The notes beneath the pieces are model-generated. The model ran no database searches, had not been told where the DNA came from, and saw only the letters and a program-made list of their open reading frames with translations. This document shows positions 18,288 through 26,839 of a DNA stretch of 33,642 nucleotides, one piece after another. How positions within the stretch are numbered: position 1 is the stretch's first letter; every line of letters starts with the position of its first letter. The DNA comes from an uncultured Porphyromonadaceae bacterium (GTDB lineage: Bacteria > Bacteroidota > Bacteroidia > Bacteroidales > Muribaculaceae), in NCBI GenBank assembly GCA_947174915.1, contig CAMWKV010000005.1, positions 1 through 33,642 of the forward strand, written 5' to 3'. The translations under genes and the position numbers were made by a program.

Positions 18288-19193
18288 ATGAAAAAAACTC
18301 TCATTTCAGCGCTATTGATTACGGCCGCAATGGGAGCATCCGCACAGCTCGTCGAGATCAACTCGATGCAGAAAGTGTCGCTGCCCGAAGGTCTCTATAT
18401 CAATGTGCCCACCATCAGCCCTGACGGCAGCTTCGTTCTTGCTTCGGATCTCGCCGGCGACGGTCTTACACAGATTCCACTGGATGGCAGCGCAGTGCGC
18501 GTTGTTACCTCCAATGCCAGCGGCTACGACGTACGTATCAGCGACGACTCCCGCAACGTCGTGTTCCGTCAGTCCACCACTGGTGCTGACCACCTCCGCT
18601 ACACCGCCCTCAAGGCTGTAGACCTCGCTACAGGCGTCGAGACAGAGCTTGTAAAGCCTACCCGTCACCTCAACTCCGGCGTGAGCATCAAGTCCGGTGC
18701 CGTCACTGCTGTTGAGAACGGTCGCGCCCGTGCCCGCGCCATCAACGGCGGCACAGCCACCCTCGAACCCACCGTATCCATCAGCTACGGTCACCTCGTG
18801 TACACCGACGCTCAGGGCAACGCTACCACCCTCGACCCCCAGGGTCGCGGCAGCTACCTCTGGCCTCAGCTCAGCCCCGACGGCACTAAGGTTGTGTACT
18901 ACCTTTCCGGCTACGGATGCTATGTATGCAACACCGATGGCTCCAACCCCGCTCCTCTGGGTCTGCTCCGCGCTGCCAAGTGGCTCGGCAACGACATGCT
19001 CGTAGGTATGAACGACGTTGACAACGGTGAATACACCACATCATCGGCCATCATCGCCACCGACCTCAACGGCACCCGTCAGCAGCTCACCACCGACGAG
19101 ACTATCGCCATGTTCCCCAGCGTATCGGCCGATGGCCGCCGCATTGCTTTCAGCACTCCCGAAGGCGAGCTCTATATTATCAACCTTAAATAA
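18288..19193 (+). CDS. Secreted PD40/TolB-like beta-propeller protein
   Basis: 301 residues. A signal peptide (residues 1 to about 19, MKKTLISALLITAAMGASA) sends it to the periplasm or beyond. The mature part repeats TolB-like WD40 (PD40) blades, each with a 'SPDG' or 'S.DG/D.R' turn: TISPDGSFVLASD, ISDDSRNVVF, LSPDGTKVVYY, VSADGRRIAFST. No enzymatic residues were seen, so a binding or scaffold role is inferred. It is followed after 9 bases by a secreted amidase and shares its leader, so the two products probably act together at the cell wall. It lacks the C-terminal tail found on the amidase. Confidence 0.82.
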   Translation: MKKTLISALLITAAMGASAQLVEINSMQKVSLPEGLYINVPTISPDGSFVLASDLAGDGLTQIPLDGSAVRVVTSNASGYDVRISDDSRNVVFRQSTTGADHLRYTALKAVDLATGVETELVKPTRHLNSGVSIKSGAVTAVENGRARARAINGGTATLEPTVSISYGHLVYTDAQGNATTLDPQGRGSYLWPQLSPDGTKVVYYLSGYGCYVCNTDGSNPAPLGLLRAAKWLGNDMLVGMNDVDNGEYTTSSAIIATDLNGTRQQLTTDETIAMFPSVSADGRRIAFSTPEGELYIINLK

Positions 19194-19202
19194 TAACGGA
19201 GT

Positions 19203-21680
19203 ATGAAAAAATTATTCTTCGCCGCTGCTGTGGCAGCTCTTGCCATGACAGCCAACGCCAAGACTGCCGACGAGCTCCGCGTATATATCAATCCCGGCCA
19301 CGGCTCCTGGACTGCCAACGACCGTCCTATCCCCGTGCTCGGCCACGAGCCTTACAACCGCTACGGTACGGATACCACCAGCTTCTTCGAATCCAACACC
19401 AACCTCCGCAAGGGTTTCGGCGTCCTCGAGAAGCTCCGTACATACGGCCTCAAGTTTGACGAGACTCTCAACCAGACCGGCGAGCGTCACCAGATCGGTG
19501 CTGCCCGCGATATGAGCAACAACATCGTGATGAGCCATGTGAAGTGCGGCCCCTATCATGATGACAACGGTACCAAGAATCAGCTCGGCGATAAAGCACC
19601 CGTCGACCTTGAGTACTACAACCGTAACCTCACCGAAATCTGCGTCGAAGTAGATGCCAACAACTTCGACCTCTTCATCTCCATCCACTCCAACGCCCTC
19701 ACAGGCCCCTGGCTCACTACCAACTATCCTCTGATTATCTATCGCGGTTACGATGACGTGGAAAAGACCGACGATGGTATCGACAACAACCACTCCAGAG
19801 AATCCCGCAAGTTCGCCGAGACCGTATGGCCCCACCACTTCAACTGCGCTCATGAGCCCTGGACATCCTACAAGACCAGCATGAACGTCCGCGGTGACCT
19901 TAACTTCTACGGCAGCGGTTCTGTATCCCGTGGCTACAAGGGCTACCTCGGCGTGCTCAAGCACGGCACCGTGGGCTTCCTCGTAGAAGGCTACTTCCAC
20001 GACTACGGCCCCTCCGCTCTCCGTCACATGAACTGGGACGTAGACTATGTCGAAGGCTATGAATATGCTCACGGTATCGCCGACTACCTCGGCCTCCAGA
20101 AGGAAAGCACCGGTGATATCTACGGTATCGTACGCGACTCCAAGGAAATCTTCGACGATCCCAACTGGGTACCCCAGGGCGACACCAAGGACATCTACCG
20201 TCCCGTCAACGATGCCAAGGTGTACCTCAAGAAGGACGGTGTGGTAGTAGACGAATATACCACCGACAAGCAGTACAATGGTGCATTCGTATTCAAGGGC
20301 GTAGAACCCGGTACTTACACCATCGAGGTTGAGAACCCCGACTTCGCTCCCTGCACTCCCGTCGAAGTAACTGTCAAGGCTGCAGAGATTGCCTATCCCT
20401 CCATCTTCATCGACAACTACTCCCTGATGGCTCCCGAAGGTGAATTCACCGACTATCCCGACGAAGTTGCCGGCCTCGTGGTAGCTCCCGAATCGTACAC
20501 ATTCGTTGCCACCGAAGGCAGCGTGCCCGAACTCGCCGGCAAGACCATCAAGCGCATGATCGCTCACGGCAACTACCTCTACATCCTCGCCGAGGGTGCC
20601 GCAGGTATGGGCACCGAAGCCATCTACGTTGTTGACGGCCGCAGCCTCGAACTCGTAGCAACTCCCGACCTCGGCCCCGCCGAAGGTACCGACCGCGCTA
20701 TATCCGATATCCAGGTGACTGCCGACGGCGTCCTCATCGCTTGTAACCTCGAAGTATGTCACTTCGACGACAAGCAGGTAGCATCCGGCGAAAGCCGCGG
20801 CCAGGCCAAGGTTTACCGCTGGTCCAAGGACGAAAACGGTCTGCCCCGCGACGAAGCAAAGCTCTGGATCTCCACTCAGAAGAGCGGTAACTTCACCCGC
20901 GCTTATGTAGGCCACGGCATGAGCTATACCGGTACTCTCTACAATGGTACCTGCGTCCTCACAGCAATGACTGCCGGTGGTACTACCAAGAACATGTTCC
21001 TCAACGTGATGACCGTCAAGGAGGCCATGAAGGACAAGGACGATATCCGCAACAACAACGAGCCCGCCAAGGCCGGCTTCAATGGTGTAGCCCTCGGTGA
21101 CAACTTCACCATGGTAGCATCGCCCTTCGACCCCATGAACTATATCACCAACAGCCCCCTCCAGGGCGTACGCGAGTACACCTACGGTGTGGGTGGTAAG
21201 GACAACGTCACCGTAGCTGAAATGGCCGAAGGCGTTATCCCCACCGAAGCTGCCGGTACTTCCTTCCTCCGCTACGCCGGTAAGGTGTACATGGTATCTC
21301 CCGCTGTTGCCGACGGCAAGGCTGCCGGTGTACAGCTCGTTGACGTGACCGAAGGTATCGCCAAGGCTGCTCTCGTATCTACCGAAGGCCTCACCACCGA
21401 GGCTGCCGAAGGTGACTACGCCGCCGCAGGTGCTGCCAAGCTCTCTCACGACGCAGATGGCAACGCTGTTGCAGGCGACATGCAGCTCTATCTCCTCGCA
21501 GGTGAGAAGCTCGTACGCTTCTCCACCGATCCCACCGACGGCCTCCAGAGCATCGCTATCGACAACAACAACGCTCCCGTTGAATACTTCAACCTCCAGG
21601 GCGTACGTGTTGCCAATCCCACCAGCGGTCTCTACATCCGTCGTCAGGGCAACAACGTGACCAAGATCATGATCAAGTAA
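19203..21680 (+). CDS. Secreted N-acetylmuramoyl-L-alanine amidase (Amidase_3-like) with accessory domains
   Basis: 825 residues. Signal peptide 1-19 (MKKLFFAAAVAALAMTANA). Residues about 25-295 resemble zinc Amidase_3 enzymes that cut the bond between MurNAc and the stem peptide. Likely metal and catalytic residues are His33 (INPGHG), Glu63 (FFESNTNLRKGFGVL), His162 (FISIHSNA) and Glu262 (LVEGYFHDY). The domain is longer than usual, with an insertion between Glu63 and His162. About 302-400 is a CarboxypepD_reg-like domain (GDIYGIVRD ... FVFKGVEPGTYTIEVENP). About 405-795 is a beta-rich, probably propeller-like region of unknown role. Residues about 797-825 are a sorting-type tail (YFNLQGVRVANPTSGLYIRR). 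It shares an operon with the PD40 protein. Substrate could be peptidoglycan of self or of other bacteria. Confidence 0.85.
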   Translation: MKKLFFAAAVAALAMTANAKTADELRVYINPGHGSWTANDRPIPVLGHEPYNRYGTDTTSFFESNTNLRKGFGVLEKLRTYGLKFDETLNQTGERHQIGAARDMSNNIVMSHVKCGPYHDDNGTKNQLGDKAPVDLEYYNRNLTEICVEVDANNFDLFISIHSNALTGPWLTTNYPLIIYRGYDDVEKTDDGIDNNHSRESRKFAETVWPHHFNCAHEPWTSYKTSMNVRGDLNFYGSGSVSRGYKGYLGVLKHGTVGFLVEGYFHDYGPSALRHMNWDVDYVEGYEYAHGIADYLGLQKESTGDIYGIVRDSKEIFDDPNWVPQGDTKDIYRPVNDAKVYLKKDGVVVDEYTTDKQYNGAFVFKGVEPGTYTIEVENPDFAPCTPVEVTVKAAEIAYPSIFIDNYSLMAPEGEFTDYPDEVAGLVVAPESYTFVATEGSVPELAGKTIKRMIAHGNYLYILAEGAAGMGTEAIYVVDGRSLELVATPDLGPAEGTDRAISDIQVTADGVLIACNLEVCHFDDKQVASGESRGQAKVYRWSKDENGLPRDEAKLWISTQKSGNFTRAYVGHGMSYTGTLYNGTCVLTAMTAGGTTKNMFLNVMTVKEAMKDKDDIRNNNEPAKAGFNGVALGDNFTMVASPFDPMNYITNSPLQGVREYTYGVGGKDNVTVAEMAEGVIPTEAAGTSFLRYAGKVYMVSPAVADGKAAGVQLVDVTEGIAKAALVSTEGLTTEAAEGDYAAAGAAKLSHDADGNAVAGDMQLYLLAGEKLVRFSTDPTDGLQSIAIDNNNAPVEYFNLQGVRVANPTSGLYIRRQGNNVTKIMIK

Positions 21681-21704
21681 TTTCCCACCTCCCTCATACC
21701 ACGA

Positions 21705-21733
21705 CCTCGCGGCCCGCGCCGCGAGGTTTTTTT
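21705..21733 (+). terminator. Rho-independent terminator after the amidase gene
   Basis: CCTCGCGG (21705-21712) and CCGCGAGG (21719-21726) form a perfect 8-bp stem with a 6-base loop, followed by seven T (21727-21733). Confidence 0.9.
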
Positions 21734-22006
21734 GTGCCAGGCGGCAGGGGCACTCCCGCGCCCCCGCCGCCCCCGGTAGCCAGGGGGGGCGGTCGCGCCT
21801 TCGATGCCGGCCGCCCCTGCCATCCCTAGCGCCGCCCGCACTGCCATCTCGCACCCCCGCTCGCCGCCCGTACGGCCCAGCATCTACTGCCGCCGGCTGC
21901 CTTGTCCCTGCTCGGACAGCGGGGGTATATACGATGAGCCGCCCGCGCGGAGATGGCGCGGGCGGCTATATGTGTGGGCGGCGTGGGTGCCGCGTGCGGG
22001 GCGGGA
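21734..22006. other. Very GC-rich, C-run-rich spacer between convergent operons
   Basis: No gene supported. The plus strand is strongly C-rich in its first two thirds (runs such as GCGCCCCCGCCGCCCCCGG), clearly above the GC of the flanking genes. Frames through it have no recognisable protein features. The segment also contains the hairpin at 21938-21966. Confidence 0.6.
21938..21966 (-). terminator. GC-rich hairpin downstream of the RND efflux operon
   Basis: GCCGCCCGCGC (21938-21948) pairs perfectly with GCGCGGGCGGC (21956-21966) around a 7-base loop, 41 bases past the stop codon of the outer-membrane factor. There is no clear T-run on the minus strand. Confidence 0.5.
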
Positions 22007-23395
22007 TTAGCGGCCGCCGCCGAGAGCCTGGTAGAGGTTGATGACGGCGTTGGCGCGGGCGAGCTCGGTGTTGATGCGGTTCATCTGTGCCGACAGGAGG
22101 CCTTGCTGGGCAGTGAGCACTTCGAGGTAGTTGGTGGTACCGGTGGAGTAGAGCAGGAGGTCCTGTGTGTACTCTACGGACTTCTCGAGTTGCTGTACTT
22201 GCTCGGCGAGAAGGGCAGACTTGTCGAAGCTCTTCTCATACACTGTGAGCGCGTCCGATACTTCGGCGGAGGCGTTGAGGAGGGCGTACTCGAAGTTGTT
22301 GAGGGCCTGCTGCTGCTGTGCTTTGGCACCCTGGAGGCGGGCAATGTTCTGGCCGCGCGAGAAGAGAGGTGCCACGAGCGAGCCGGCAAGCTGGTAGAAC
22401 CAGTCGCCGGGGTTCTTCACCATCGAGCCGAGGAGGTTCGTGAAGCCGCCGTTGGCGGTGATGGTGAGGCCGGGGTAGAAGGCTGCACGGGCGCTGTTGG
22501 TAGCGTAGTAGGCCACAGCGAGGCTCTGCTCGGCGGCGGCTACGTCGGGACGCGCTGCGAGTTCGGCCATAGGTACACCGGCGCGGAGGATGGCGGGCAC
22601 GGTAAGGTCTACCTTATCGGTGACGTCCCATGTCTGCGGCAGGGTGTTCTGCAGGAGGCTCATGGTGTTGTTGAGCTTGTCGAGCTGTGTCTCCAGGTCG
22701 GTGATGGACGCCAGGATGGAGTAATAGTTCGCAGCGGACTGTACTACGGCAGCTTCGGTGACGCCGCGGCCTGCTTCCTTGAGGTCGCGCATGGTCTGTA
22801 CGGTCTCTTTCCAGAGGTCGGCAGTGTTTCGCGAGAGGTTGAGCTGTGCGTTGACGGCAGCTATGGCGTAGTAGGTTGAGGCTACGGCGGAGATTATCTG
22901 GCTGCGTACGGCCTGGGCGTAGGCTTCGCTCTGTAGCAGGGCGGCTTTGGCGCCGCGGTTGCCGTTGAGGAGCTTGCCGAAGATGTCCACTTCCCAGCTC
23001 AGCTGTGCGGGCAGAGAGTATGTCCAATTGATGTCGCTGCCGGCGTAGGATGCTCCGGCGCCGTTGGGTACCAGTGCGAGGGAGGGCAGGTAGGACAGGC
23101 GTGCGCCGCGGAGGTTGGCGCGGGCTATCTCGGTGTTGAGCTGGGCGTTTCGCAGGGTGGTGTTGGCCTCAAGGGCGTTGCTGATGAGAGCGGCGAGCTT
23201 GGGGTCGGTGAATACGTCCTCCCACAGCAGATTGCCGAAGGCTGCGGAGTCGACGGTAGCCTTGCGGGCATCGACGTAGGCCTGTGTGAGAGGGGTATCC
23301 GTGGGGGTCTCGTACTTCTTGTATATATGGCAGCTGCTGAGGCTCAGAAGGGTGCCCGTGGCGATGGCTGCACAGAGGATTTTTGCTGATTTCAT
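22007..23395 (-). CDS. RND efflux outer-membrane factor (OprM/TolC-like lipoprotein)
   Basis: 462 residues from ATG 23395 (MKSAKILCAAIATG). A lipoprotein signal ends in LSSC with Cys22 as the likely lipidated residue, as in OprM-type channels. Two homologous OEP halves follow; recognisable segments include LWEDVFTDPKLAALISNAL, LSWEVDIFGK and a long coiled-coil-like stretch with 'ARPDVAAAEQSL', a classic outer-membrane efflux motif. It forms the trimeric exit duct that meets the adaptor and pump. An earlier in-frame ATG at 23419 would overlap the pump gene; starting at 23395 leaves a 13-base gap and gives a proper signal peptide. Third gene of the operon. Confidence 0.93.
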   Translation of the reverse strand: MKSAKILCAAIATGTLLSLSSCHIYKKYETPTDTPLTQAYVDARKATVDSAAFGNLLWEDVFTDPKLAALISNALEANTTLRNAQLNTEIARANLRGARLSYLPSLALVPNGAGASYAGSDINWTYSLPAQLSWEVDIFGKLLNGNRGAKAALLQSEAYAQAVRSQIISAVASTYYAIAAVNAQLNLSRNTADLWKETVQTMRDLKEAGRGVTEAAVVQSAANYYSILASITDLETQLDKLNNTMSLLQNTLPQTWDVTDKVDLTVPAILRAGVPMAELAARPDVAAAEQSLAVAYYATNSARAAFYPGLTITANGGFTNLLGSMVKNPGDWFYQLAGSLVAPLFSRGQNIARLQGAKAQQQQALNNFEYALLNASAEVSDALTVYEKSFDKSALLAEQVQQLEKSVEYTQDLLLYSTGTTNYLEVLTAQQGLLSAQMNRINTELARANAVINLYQALGGGR

Positions 23396-23408
23396 AGCGT
23401 TGGGTCGT

Positions 23409-26400
23409 TTACTGAGCATACTGTTCGAGTTCTTTCTCTACTGTGCCGCCTTCTTCCTGATTCTGCCAGGTTATGGGCTTGAATTTCTCCTGGATGGTCT
23501 CGAAGATGACGAAGAGAGCGGGCACCACGAATATCTGGCATATCATACCGATGAGCATACCGCCTACGGAGCCGGCGCCGAGGGCACGGTTGCCGTTGGC
23601 ACCTACGCCGTGGGCGAACATCATGGGCAGAAGGCCGATAATCATGGCGAAGGAGGTCATGAGGATGGGTCGCAGACGGGCAGCGGCACCGTTGATGGCG
23701 GCCTTGAAGATGCTCATGCCGGCGTGGCGACGTTCAAGGTTGAACTCGACGATGAGGATGGCATTCTTGGCCAGAAGGCCGATGAGCATGATGAGTGCGA
23801 TCTGCAGGTAGATATTGTTCGAGATATCGAATATGTCGGCGAAGATGAACGTGCCTGCCAGACCGAAGGGAATAGAGAGGATGACGGCGAAGGGCAGCAG
23901 GTAGCTTTCGTACTGTGCCGAGAGGAGCAGGTAGACGAAGAGGAGACAGAGACCGAAGATTGCTGCTGTGGCCGAACCGGACGAGCTGCCGGCTTCTTCA
24001 CGAGTCATACCTGCGTATTCGTAGCCGTAGCCCTGGGGAAGGGTCTCGGCTGCTACGCGCTCGATGGCGGCGATGGCATCGCCGGAGGAGAAGCCGGGAG
24101 CCGGCTGACCTGTTACGGAGATGGAGGTGAACATGTTGAAGCGGTTCATCAGGTCGGGACCGTAGACACGGGTGAGCTTGACGAAGTTCGATATGGGAGC
24201 CATCTCGGAGCCGTTGCGAATCTTGACTTTATTGAGAGTCTCGGGGCTGACGCGCGACTCCGGAGGAGCCTGCATCATCACGCGGTAGATTTTACCGAAG
24301 CGGTTGAAGTTTGACACATACATACCGCCGTAGTAGCCCTGGAGGGTAGAGAGGATGGTGGCGGGGCTGATGCCGGCTTTCTTGGCTTTGGCGGCGTCGA
24401 TGTCGACCATGTACTGGGGGAAGGTGGGGTTGAAGGTGGTGTAGGCTGCCTGGATTTCGGGGCACTGGTTCACCTGGGCGAGGAAGTTCTGCACCACGCC
24501 GAAGAACTGGTTGATGTCGCCGCCGGTGCGGTCCTGCATCTTGATTTCGACACCGTTGGTAGTCGAGTAGCCGGATATCATAGGCGGTGCGAAGATCATC
24601 ACACGTCCGTCGCGTACATTCTGTGCCGTCAGGGCATAGAGCTGACGGATGATGTTGTTGGCGCTCTCGGCCTTGGAACGTTCGCTCCAGTCCTTGAGCT
24701 TGATGATGAATGTACCATAGGTAGCACCTTGGCCTGCGAGGAAGCTGTAGCCGAGGATGGCCACACGCTGGCTGATGGCGGGGATGGTGGCGGTGATGGA
24801 GTCTACCTGATTCATCACCTCGGCGGTGCGCTCCTGCGATGTGCCGGCGGGCATGTCGACCATGGCGAAGATGACACCTGTATCTTCATCGGGCACGAGG
24901 GCGGACGGTGTGCGTGCCATGAGCCATACGAGCAGGCCGATGGCGACGGCGACGGTGCCGAGGGAGATGAGCTTGTGGTTGGCGAACCATCCCGTACCCT
25001 TGTTGTATCCGACCAGGAGTCGGTCGAAGGTATTATTGAATGCCACATGGAAGCGCTTGCTGAAGAGGCCGAGGACTGCGAGGAGGGCTACAACCCATGC
25101 CATGCAGCTGAGTGCTACGTTGTGGAAGGAGTACCAGCCGAGTACCATGAAGGTGACGGCGGCCACGAGGAGGATGAAGGTGATAAGGGGCGGGAAGTTG
25201 AGGGCGAAGGCTTTCTTGTAGCGCTTGCCCACGGCTTCGCCGGCAGCGCGGTAGGCATCGCCCATGCGCTTGCCCATGGAGTCGGTGTGCTCGCCCTCGG
25301 CAGGGTGGGGCTTGAGGAAGAGTGCGCAGAGTGCAGGCGACAGGGTGAGAGCGTTGACAGCCGAGAAGGCGATGGCGATGGCCATGGTGATACCGAACTG
25401 GCGGTAGAACACACCTGTGGTGCCGGGCATGAACGATACGGGGATGAACACGAGCATCATCACGAGTGTGATGGAGATAAGAGCGCCGGCGATTTCGTTC
25501 ATGGCGTCGATGGAGGCGAGGCGTGCCGATTTGTAGCCCTGGTCGAGCTTGGCATGTACGGCCTCCACCACCACGATGGCGTCATCGACCACGATAGCGA
25601 TGGCGAGCACGAGTGCCGACAGGGTGATGAGGTTCACGGAGAAGCCGATGAGGTTCATCACGAAGAAGGTACCGATGAGTGCCACGGGGATGGCGATGGC
25701 GGGGATGATGGTCGAGCGCATATCCTGAAGGAAGATGAACACAACGAGGAACACCAGGATGAAGGCTTCGATGAGGGTATGAAGCACGTTGTCGATGGAG
25801 GCGTAGAGGAAGTCGTTGTTGTTCATCGGTATCTTGAAGACGAGGCCCTGGGGAAGGTCGGCGCTGAGCTTGTCGATGGTGGCAAGACAGTTGTTGATGA
25901 CCGATGTCGCGTTCGAACCGGGAGTCTGATATACGATGGCCATGGAGGCAGTGTAGCCGTTCCAGTGATCTTCGAAGCCGTATGTGACGCGGCCGAGCTC
26001 GATCTCGGCTACATCATTGAGGTAGAGCACTTCGCCATTGGCGCCGGTGCGTACTACGATGTCGCCGAACTCCTCGGGGGTGGAGAGGCGGCCACGGTAG
26101 CGCATGGTGTACTGGAAGGACTGGTCGCCCTGCTCGCCGAAGGCACCGGGAGCGGCCTCGATGTTCTGCTCGGCCAGAGCGGCGCTGATGTCGGAGGGCA
26201 TCAGGTGGTACTGAGCCATCACTTCGGGCTTGAGCCATATACGCATGGAGTAGTCGGCACCGAAGGACATCACGTCACCTACACCCTGTACACGCTGTAT
26301 CTCGGGGATGATGTTGATTTTCATGTAGTTGTCGAGGAACTCGGGGCTGTACTCGGCGTGAGCCGTAGTGTCCACGAGAGCCATGGAGAGGAGGGTAGAG

Positions 26401-26804
26401 GTCTGGCGCTTACGCGTCTGTATACCCACCTGGTTCACTTCGGACGGCATGAGGTTGGCGGCGGCGGCGACGCGGTTCTGCACGTCTACGGCTGCCATAT
26501 CGGGGTTGTAGCCCTGTTCGAAGTATACGTTGATGGTGGCCGAGCCGTTGTTGGAGGCTGTGGACTCCATGTACGTCATCGCCTGGGCACCGTTGATGGA
26601 TTCTTCGAGAGGGGCGATAACGGAGTTGAGCACGGAGGCCGCGTTGGCACCGTTGTAGGTTGTTGTTACCTGGATGGTAGGCGGTGCGATATCGGGGTAC
26701 TGAGTCACGGGGAGCGACGTCAGGCCGATAAGACCCAGCAGGACGATGAAGATGGAAATCACCGTTGACAGTACCGGGCGGTTAATAAATGTATCGAGTT
26801 TCAT
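23409..26804 (-). CDS. RND multidrug efflux pump, inner-membrane permease (HAE1/AcrB-like) with an extra membrane insertion
   Basis: 1131 residues; a proton-driven trimeric exporter. The proton-relay Asp pair falls at 407-408 (AIAIVVDDAIVVVEAVHA), the same numbers as in E. coli AcrB, and the relay Lys is present in GLLAKNAILIVEF. The N-terminus (FINRPVLSTVISIFIVLLG) and the pore-domain segments are standard. Unlike the usual length of about 1040-1050, residues about 505-585 carry extra sequence after ALCALFLKPH, including two additional hydrophobic helices (about 537-557 and 563-582); PDEDTG lies near 638, against about 566 in AcrB. Two more helices keep the topology parity. It lies between adaptor and outer-membrane factor; no regulator gene is adjacent. 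Confidence 0.95.
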   Translation of the reverse strand: MKLDTFINRPVLSTVISIFIVLLGLIGLTSLPVTQYPDIAPPTIQVTTTYNGANAASVLNSVIAPLEESINGAQAMTYMESTASNNGSATINVYFEQGYNPDMAAVDVQNRVAAAANLMPSEVNQVGIQTRKRQTSTLLSMALVDTTAHAEYSPEFLDNYMKINIIPEIQRVQGVGDVMSFGADYSMRIWLKPEVMAQYHLMPSDISAALAEQNIEAAPGAFGEQGDQSFQYTMRYRGRLSTPEEFGDIVVRTGANGEVLYLNDVAEIELGRVTYGFEDHWNGYTASMAIVYQTPGSNATSVINNCLATIDKLSADLPQGLVFKIPMNNNDFLYASIDNVLHTLIEAFILVFLVVFIFLQDMRSTIIPAIAIPVALIGTFFVMNLIGFSVNLITLSALVLAIAIVVDDAIVVVEAVHAKLDQGYKSARLASIDAMNEIAGALISITLVMMLVFIPVSFMPGTTGVFYRQFGITMAIAIAFSAVNALTLSPALCALFLKPHPAEGEHTDSMGKRMGDAYRAAGEAVGKRYKKAFALNFPPLITFILLVAAVTFMVLGWYSFHNVALSCMAWVVALLAVLGLFSKRFHVAFNNTFDRLLVGYNKGTGWFANHKLISLGTVAVAIGLLVWLMARTPSALVPDEDTGVIFAMVDMPAGTSQERTAEVMNQVDSITATIPAISQRVAILGYSFLAGQGATYGTFIIKLKDWSERSKAESANNIIRQLYALTAQNVRDGRVMIFAPPMISGYSTTNGVEIKMQDRTGGDINQFFGVVQNFLAQVNQCPEIQAAYTTFNPTFPQYMVDIDAAKAKKAGISPATILSTLQGYYGGMYVSNFNRFGKIYRVMMQAPPESRVSPETLNKVKIRNGSEMAPISNFVKLTRVYGPDLMNRFNMFTSISVTGQPAPGFSSGDAIAAIERVAAETLPQGYGYEYAGMTREEAGSSSGSATAAIFGLCLLFVYLLLSAQYESYLLPFAVILSIPFGLAGTFIFADIFDISNNIYLQIALIMLIGLLAKNAILIVEFNLERRHAGMSIFKAAINGAAARLRPILMTSFAMIIGLLPMMFAHGVGANGNRALGAGSVGGMLIGMICQIFVVPALFVIFETIQEKFKPITWQNQEEGGTVEKELEQYAQ

Positions 26805-26839
26805 CTATGTGAGAATGAAATGATTGCGAACGGGGTGGA

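Noticed and set aside
19212-21854. 880-codon minus-strand frame opposite the amidase
   Set aside because: Open only because the sense gene avoids certain codons; composition is shadow-like (Val/Gly/Glu-rich), with no domain.
24729-26768. 679-codon plus-strand frame opposite the RND pump
   Set aside because: Antisense shadow, His/Glu/Gly-rich low complexity, while the sense frame encodes a clear AcrB.
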